Shown piece after piece: positions 6,651 to 10,020 of a DNA stretch of 10,020 nucleotides. The DNA comes from Flavobacteriales bacterium (lineage in GTDB: Bacteria; Bacteroidota; Bacteroidia; Flavobacteriales_E; Vicingaceae), in contig NVVI01000012.1 of the NCBI GenBank assembly GCA_002402165.1, positions 60,264 through 70,283 on the forward strand. The letters are read 5' to 3'. The notes beneath the pieces are model-generated. The model was not told the DNA's origin. It searched no databases and saw nothing but the letters and a program-made list of their open reading frames with translations. Position numbers and translations under genes: made by a program. Every line of letters starts with the position of its first letter. Position 1 is the first letter of the stretch.

Positions 6651-8996
6651 TTATTTTTTGATAAAAAAGAAAGTTCCGTTTTCATCTTCTAAACCAGCAA
6701 TTTTACCAAATTTTGGTTTTTGTTTTGCTCCTCCTTTACTCACTGCTGTTTTTACTTTTTTAACAACCGTTTCTATAGGAATACATGAGTTTGGATTACT
6801 GTTTAATGTATTTGCAAATGTTTTGGTAAACTGAGAATTATCGGAAGCCAACTCATAACCAGCAGAAGAAAACACTTGTGATGATTTAAATTTTGTTGCT
6901 TTCCAATCATTACAGCTCTTTGCTTTTGGTGTTGAACGCATTGCTTGATAAAAAGATGGCCCCGATTCACAAGCATCGGTTATAACCAAAGTATGTGTAA
7001 TGTATTTAGAGTATGATTGCATTGCTGCTTTTAAATTGTTAATGTTAAAATAAGTAAACTCATCATCTCTTTTAGCATCTGTTGGTATCCAATAGCCTGC
7101 ATCATTAATAAATTTACCATGTCCAGCATACCAAACCAATAAAGAATTTACTCGATTACTTTTCACTAAATCTCTTAATTCTATTGAAAAAAATCGCTCC
7201 AATTGAGATTTGGTCATGTTTTTTTTATGAATAATATTATGGATTTTATACTTCGCAAAAGCTGATTTCATCATTGTTACATCTTTTGCCGGACCATCTA
7301 AACTAGCAAAGCTCTTATAGCTAGAATTTTCTATAAAAATCACCCATGTTTTACCCATTGGGTTATCTGCTAGTAAAGCAACATTTTCACGATTAATTAT
7401 GAATTTTTTTTCTACTTTATTTCCATATTTATCCTCAGCAGTAATGGTAAAACCATCTTTATTCATAATATTAATAGTCGCTGAAAATTTTGGATTTTTT
7501 TCTTTTAAAATAAAGCTAGCAGTAGCTCCTTCTATGTATATGTTCTTAATAAGGCTTTCATCCATCATCTTCCCCTCAATGTACAACGTTGGATCATCTG
7601 TATCTAAATATACAGTCCCGTCATCAGAAGCGTAAGGTGCAATAAGTTTTACTACCGGAGCATTAATTTCAGTTTCTACAATTTTATATACCCATGTTTC
7701 TGAATTTTGATAAACATCAAATACTGTGATAGTTAATTCTTTATTCTCTTTAATATTTATTTCTAACTCAAAAGTTGGATTTAGTGTATCCTTACTGTAT
7801 ATAGCATCTTTCCCATTAATCTTAACAAATGCTATATTACTTTGATCTTTTATCTTTCCCTTAATGGTATATAAAAGAGAGCCTTTCGAAACAGTAAGAA
7901 CCCCTTCTTCTGGCGAAACTGGATCAATCATTACAATTTCTGGATTATTGCTTTCTTTATTTAATTCATAAAGTCTCTTTTTGGCTTCATCATATAATTT
8001 AATCGCTCTTCCATCATAAGGAGATAATTTCCTTAAAGACTCATAATCTTTAATAGCTGATTTGTAATCAGACATAGCCTCATATGATTTTGCTCGTTGA
8101 TAATAAACAAAGTAATCATCTCCTTTTAAGGAAATTGCTTTCGTATAATCAGCAATAGCGTTTTGACTTTGTCCTAATTCTTGATACATATTTCCTCTCA
8201 ACATATAATACTTCAATTCAGTAGGATTAAAAGAAATGATAATGGATATATCATCAACTGCTTTTTGTGGGTTACGGTTTGCAGCATGAATATCAGCTCT
8301 TACCAACAACGCATGAATATTTTCTGGTTCTAATTGAAGTGACTTATCTGCAGCTTCAATGGCTTTCTTAAATTCATTCAGTTTCATATTAGTATAAGCC
8401 ATTCCGATGTACACTTCTACCATTTTTGGGGAATAAAATTTAGCCCTACTAAAACTATAAGCTGCTTCTTTAAAATGCATCAAGCTATCTTGGGCAATTC
8501 CTAAATCATAATAGGTTAATCCGGTCTTGCTTTTGGAAACAGCAACCTTTGCAGTTTCTACAGCTGCTTTAAATTGTTTAATTGCTATATGAGAACTAAC
8601 TTTCATAGAGTAAGCTGCTAACAATTTCTTATCCCGATTTAAAGCAGTGGTTAATGACGCAATAGCATCTTCATATTTACCTAAACTATAATATGCTTTA
8701 CCCAAATTACTATGATATTCTGCTATTTTAACCTTAACAGCTATAGCTCTTTTAAAATCAATTACAGCTTTTTCATAATCTCCTGTTGCTTCATAAGAAA
8801 GTGCTCTATAATTTAACGCCCTATCATGATTTCCCTTTAAATCTATAACTTTAGTAAACTGTTCTATTGCTTTTTTAAATTCTTCATTTTTAAAAGCTTT
8901 TTCACCTGCTTTGTAATAGGAAAAATAGGCTTGAGAAAAGACAACCACATTGAGCAATAAGAAAATAGATAATAATTGTATTTTTTTCATAATCAT
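6651..8996 (-). CDS. Exported TPR protein with C-terminal caspase-like (C14) peptidase domain
   Basis: The 781-residue product starts with a signal peptide (about 1-23: basic MKK, hydrophobic core, likely cut after FSQA), with no lipobox cysteine, so it should be periplasmic or secreted. About nine tetratricopeptide repeats fill residues 25-345 (for example AYYSLGKYEDAIASLTTALN, 101-120). Two similar beta-rich modules follow (about 352-440 and 446-535), resembling bacterial Ig-like domains. The caspase fold spans about 549-780: GKTWVIFIENSSY opens it, WYAGHG holds catalytic His626, and TDACESG holds catalytic Cys676. The DAC-xSG form resembles metacaspase/orthocaspase-type peptidases, which usually cut after Arg or Lys; that specificity is inferred. 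An alternative ATG two codons in (8988-8990, MKKIQ) is equally plausible. It is the first gene of an operon with the propeller-SpoIIE sensor. The substrate is unknown. TPRs suggest docking to a partner protein. Confidence 0.9.
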   Translation of the reverse strand: MIMKKIQLLSIFLLLNVVVFSQAYFSYYKAGEKAFKNEEFKKAIEQFTKVIDLKGNHDRALNYRALSYEATGDYEKAVIDFKRAIAVKVKIAEYHSNLGKAYYSLGKYEDAIASLTTALNRDKKLLAAYSMKVSSHIAIKQFKAAVETAKVAVSKSKTGLTYYDLGIAQDSLMHFKEAAYSFSRAKFYSPKMVEVYIGMAYTNMKLNEFKKAIEAADKSLQLEPENIHALLVRADIHAANRNPQKAVDDISIIISFNPTELKYYMLRGNMYQELGQSQNAIADYTKAISLKGDDYFVYYQRAKSYEAMSDYKSAIKDYESLRKLSPYDGRAIKLYDEAKKRLYELNKESNNPEIVMIDPVSPEEGVLTVSKGSLLYTIKGKIKDQSNIAFVKINGKDAIYSKDTLNPTFELEINIKENKELTITVFDVYQNSETWVYKIVETEINAPVVKLIAPYASDDGTVYLDTDDPTLYIEGKMMDESLIKNIYIEGATASFILKEKNPKFSATINIMNKDGFTITAEDKYGNKVEKKFIINRENVALLADNPMGKTWVIFIENSSYKSFASLDGPAKDVTMMKSAFAKYKIHNIIHKKNMTKSQLERFFSIELRDLVKSNRVNSLLVWYAGHGKFINDAGYWIPTDAKRDDEFTYFNINNLKAAMQSYSKYITHTLVITDACESGPSFYQAMRSTPKAKSCNDWKATKFKSSQVFSSAGYELASDNSQFTKTFANTLNSNPNSCIPIETVVKKVKTAVSKGGAKQKPKFGKIAGLEDENGTFFFIKK

Positions 8997-9014
8997 TTTT
9001 GTATAAACTGTTCA

Positions 9015-9060
9015 TTATCAGTCAATCGTCAAAATTAAGTATTATTTCGATGACTGTTAA
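9015..9060. promoter_or_regulatory. Imperfect inverted repeat bracketing the operon promoter, candidate operator
   Basis: TTATCAGTCAATCG (9015-9028) matches the reverse complement of CGATGACTGTTAA (9048-9060) with one mismatch and one single-base bulge, giving 12 pairs. The 19 bases between contain the predicted -7 element of the caspase-sensor operon. A transcript from that promoter would start at or within the left arm and not include the right arm, so this looks like a DNA-level binding site and not an RNA hairpin. Confidence 0.45.
9030..9037 (-). promoter_or_regulatory. Putative -7 element for the caspase-sensor operon
   Basis: The minus strand reads TAATTTTG, an exact TAnnTTTG match, ending 33 bases before the ATG at 8996. 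No TTG is found at the expected distance upstream, so the -33 element is absent or weak, which would fit a promoter that needs an activator. Confidence 0.45.
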
Positions 9061-9096
9061 TTTTATGTAGATAAAAATGGGTTTAATTTCAACTAA

Positions 9097-9104
9097 TACT
9101 TTTG
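9097..9104 (+). promoter_or_regulatory. Putative -7 element for the divergent plus-strand unit
   Basis: TACTTTTG matches TAnnTTTG and ends 56 bases before the TTG start of the small membrane-protein gene at 9161. A -33 TTG is not seen at 17-23 bases upstream. The two opposite -7 elements in this 164-base gap are about 60 bases apart. Confidence 0.4.
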
Positions 9105-9160
9105 ACTATTCTCATTAGTTGCTATCAAATTGTTAATTTCACATTTTAAAAATTAAAGAT

Positions 9161-9331
9161 TTGTTTAAAAAGGATAAAATAAAATTCATTGTTTTTGCCA
9201 TTTTAGCTTCATTATTAATTCTTTCCCTAATAATTGTTGGAAAAGATTCAGTAATAATGAAATATGTGAGTGGGTTTTGTTTAGTTGCGTGGCTAATAAC
9301 AATGTTTGTTATTAATAAAAAATTCAACTAG
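9161..9331 (+). CDS. Small two-helix membrane protein with non-ATG start
   Basis: The frame from TTG at 9161 to TAG at 9329-9331 encodes 56 residues. Basic FKKDKIK is followed by a hydrophobic helix (about 8-27, FIVFAILASLLILSLIIVG), a short polar loop (KDSVIMK), a second helix (about 36-52, VSGFCLVAWLITMFVI) and a basic tail NKKFN. There is no ATG at the front: the in-frame stop upstream is at 9134-9136, and the only in-frame ATGs fall inside the protein. An ATT at 9152 (giving IKDLFKKDK) is an alternative start. The two-helix pattern with positive ends argues for a real protein. It lies 36 bases before the TauE-like permease gene on the same strand, so they may be one transcript. No family is recognised. 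Confidence 0.55.
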   Translation: MFKKDKIKFIVFAILASLLILSLIIVGKDSVIMKYVSGFCLVAWLITMFVINKKFN

Positions 9332-9367
9332 AATATTTAGGTATGGTTTATACCCAAAACTAAATTA

Positions 9368-10020
9368 ATGGAATATTTCATAATAGGAATTGTATCATTT
9401 TTAACTTCAATTCTTACTTTTTTTTCAGGGTTTGGAGTAGGAACTATTCTAACGCCTATTTTCGTTATTTTTTTTCCTATAGAAATTGCAATTGCAATGA
9501 CAGCTATCGTCCATTTTCTGAATAACTTATTTAAGTTAGGATTAACATTTAAAAACATTAACAAATCAGTACTCATTCGTTTTGGATTACCTGCCATTCC
9601 TTTTGCTCTAATAGGAGCTTGGTTATTAGTATCATTATCAACAGAAAACATACTCTTATCTAGTTTTATTCTTTTCAATGTAGAATATGAGGTTCATCTT
9701 ATTCAACTCATTGTTGGGATTTTGATGTTATTTTTTGCTATTGCCGAAATTTTTCCTTCTTTCAAAAAAGATACCATAAAAAATAAATACCTAATACTTG
9801 GCGGAGCCATAAGTGGTTTTTTTGGTGGATTAACAGGACACCAAGGAGCATTAAGAACTATGTTTTTAATTAAAAGTGGATTATCTAAAGAGGCTTTTAT
9901 TGCAACAGGAATTGCTATTGCTTGTTTTGTGGACATTAGCAGGCTCACTATTTATTTTGGAAAAGTCCAGAATATTAATATTCAAGAAAATATTGGCATT
10001 ATTTCAGTCGCTACTTTATG
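9368..10020 (+). CDS. TauE/SafE (TSUP) family permease, 3' end outside window
   Basis: The first 217 residues are present and the frame is still open at the right edge. The protein is highly hydrophobic, with about six membrane segments visible (about 3-19, 22-36, 39-58, 70-90, 111-128, 142-160, then one starting near 176). The family's paired glycine-rich motifs are seen: FSGFGVGTILTP (about 19-30) in the first half and GGAISGFFGGLTGHQGALR (about 145-163) at the start of the second, reflecting the internal duplication of this fold. Family members are thought to export sulfite, sulfoacetate or other small organosulfur or carboxylate anions across the inner membrane; the substrate cannot be told from sequence. 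About 250 residues is the usual total, so only a short C-terminal part is missing. The ATG at 9368 is the first in frame and begins just before the first helix. Confidence 0.85.
   Translation, partial: MEYFIIGIVSFLTSILTFFSGFGVGTILTPIFVIFFPIEIAIAMTAIVHFLNNLFKLGLTFKNINKSVLIRFGLPAIPFALIGAWLLVSLSTENILLSSFILFNVEYEVHLIQLIVGILMLFFAIAEIFPSFKKDTIKNKYLILGGAISGFFGGLTGHQGALRTMFLIKSGLSKEAFIATGIAIACFVDISRLTIYFGKVQNINIQENIGIISVATL

Noticed and set aside
7399..7635. Plus-strand frame of 78 codons.
   Set aside because: It is antisense to the Ig-like modules of the caspase gene and has no supporting motif.
9139..9327. Minus-strand open frame of 62 codons.
   Set aside because: It is antisense to the two-helix protein at 9161-9331 and its product shows no sensible membrane or soluble pattern; the plus-strand reading is more convincing.
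9337..9948. Two minus-strand open frames (9337-9678 and 9703-9948).
   Set aside because: They lie antisense to the TauE-like permease, whose plus-strand frame has clear family motifs and membrane helices. The minus-strand translations are low-complexity and have no recognisable domain.

Overview
The window comes from an AT-rich chromosome of the phylum Bacteroidota, most likely a flavobacterium. Three things point there: genes without Shine-Dalgarno sequences, promoter elements of the TTG / TAnnTTTG type instead of E. coli -35/-10 boxes, and protein architectures typical of the group (a two-component-regulator propeller sensor, a C-terminal outer-membrane beta-barrel strand, a short form of homogentisate dioxygenase). 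No rRNA, tRNA, CRISPR array, transposase or phage gene was found, and base composition looks even throughout.

Layout from left to right. Positions 1-126 (+) hold the last 41 codons of an outer-membrane beta-barrel protein, converging on a 60-residue two-helix membrane protein (153-335, -). A strong hairpin terminator (369-395) closes a two-gene tyrosine-catabolism operon on the minus strand: hmgA (homogentisate 1,2-dioxygenase, 1579-2736) followed 18 bases later by hppD (4-hydroxyphenylpyruvate dioxygenase, 403-1560). Together these enzymes turn 4-hydroxyphenylpyruvate into maleylacetoacetate. The 216-base region upstream of hmgA holds two AT-rich inverted repeats and a short string resembling a dispersed Bacteroidota intergenic repeat. 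Next is a QueD-type 6-carboxytetrahydropterin synthase (2953-3393, -), with a good promoter overlapping the end of the gene before it.

The centre and right carry the most distinctive locus, a minus-strand pair transcribed from about 9025 down to 3435. The first gene (6651-8996) encodes an exported TPR protein with two tandem beta-sandwich-like modules and a C-terminal caspase-like peptidase domain with an intact His/Cys dyad. Three bases later comes a 1070-residue membrane sensor (3435-6647) with 14 propeller blades, a Y_Y_Y domain, one transmembrane helix, a coiled coil and a cytoplasmic SpoIIE/PP2C phosphatase domain. The protease and the sensor domain should share the periplasm, so the pair may be an uncharacterised envelope-signalling module with a Ser/Thr-phosphatase output. 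An imperfect 13/14-base inverted repeat brackets the predicted -7 promoter element of this operon.

A divergent plus-strand unit begins at about 9100. It contains a 56-residue two-helix membrane protein that lacks an ATG start (9161-9331) and a TauE/SafE (TSUP) family permease that runs off the right edge (9368-10020). All function calls rest on recognisable motifs and domain order; nothing was checked against a database.
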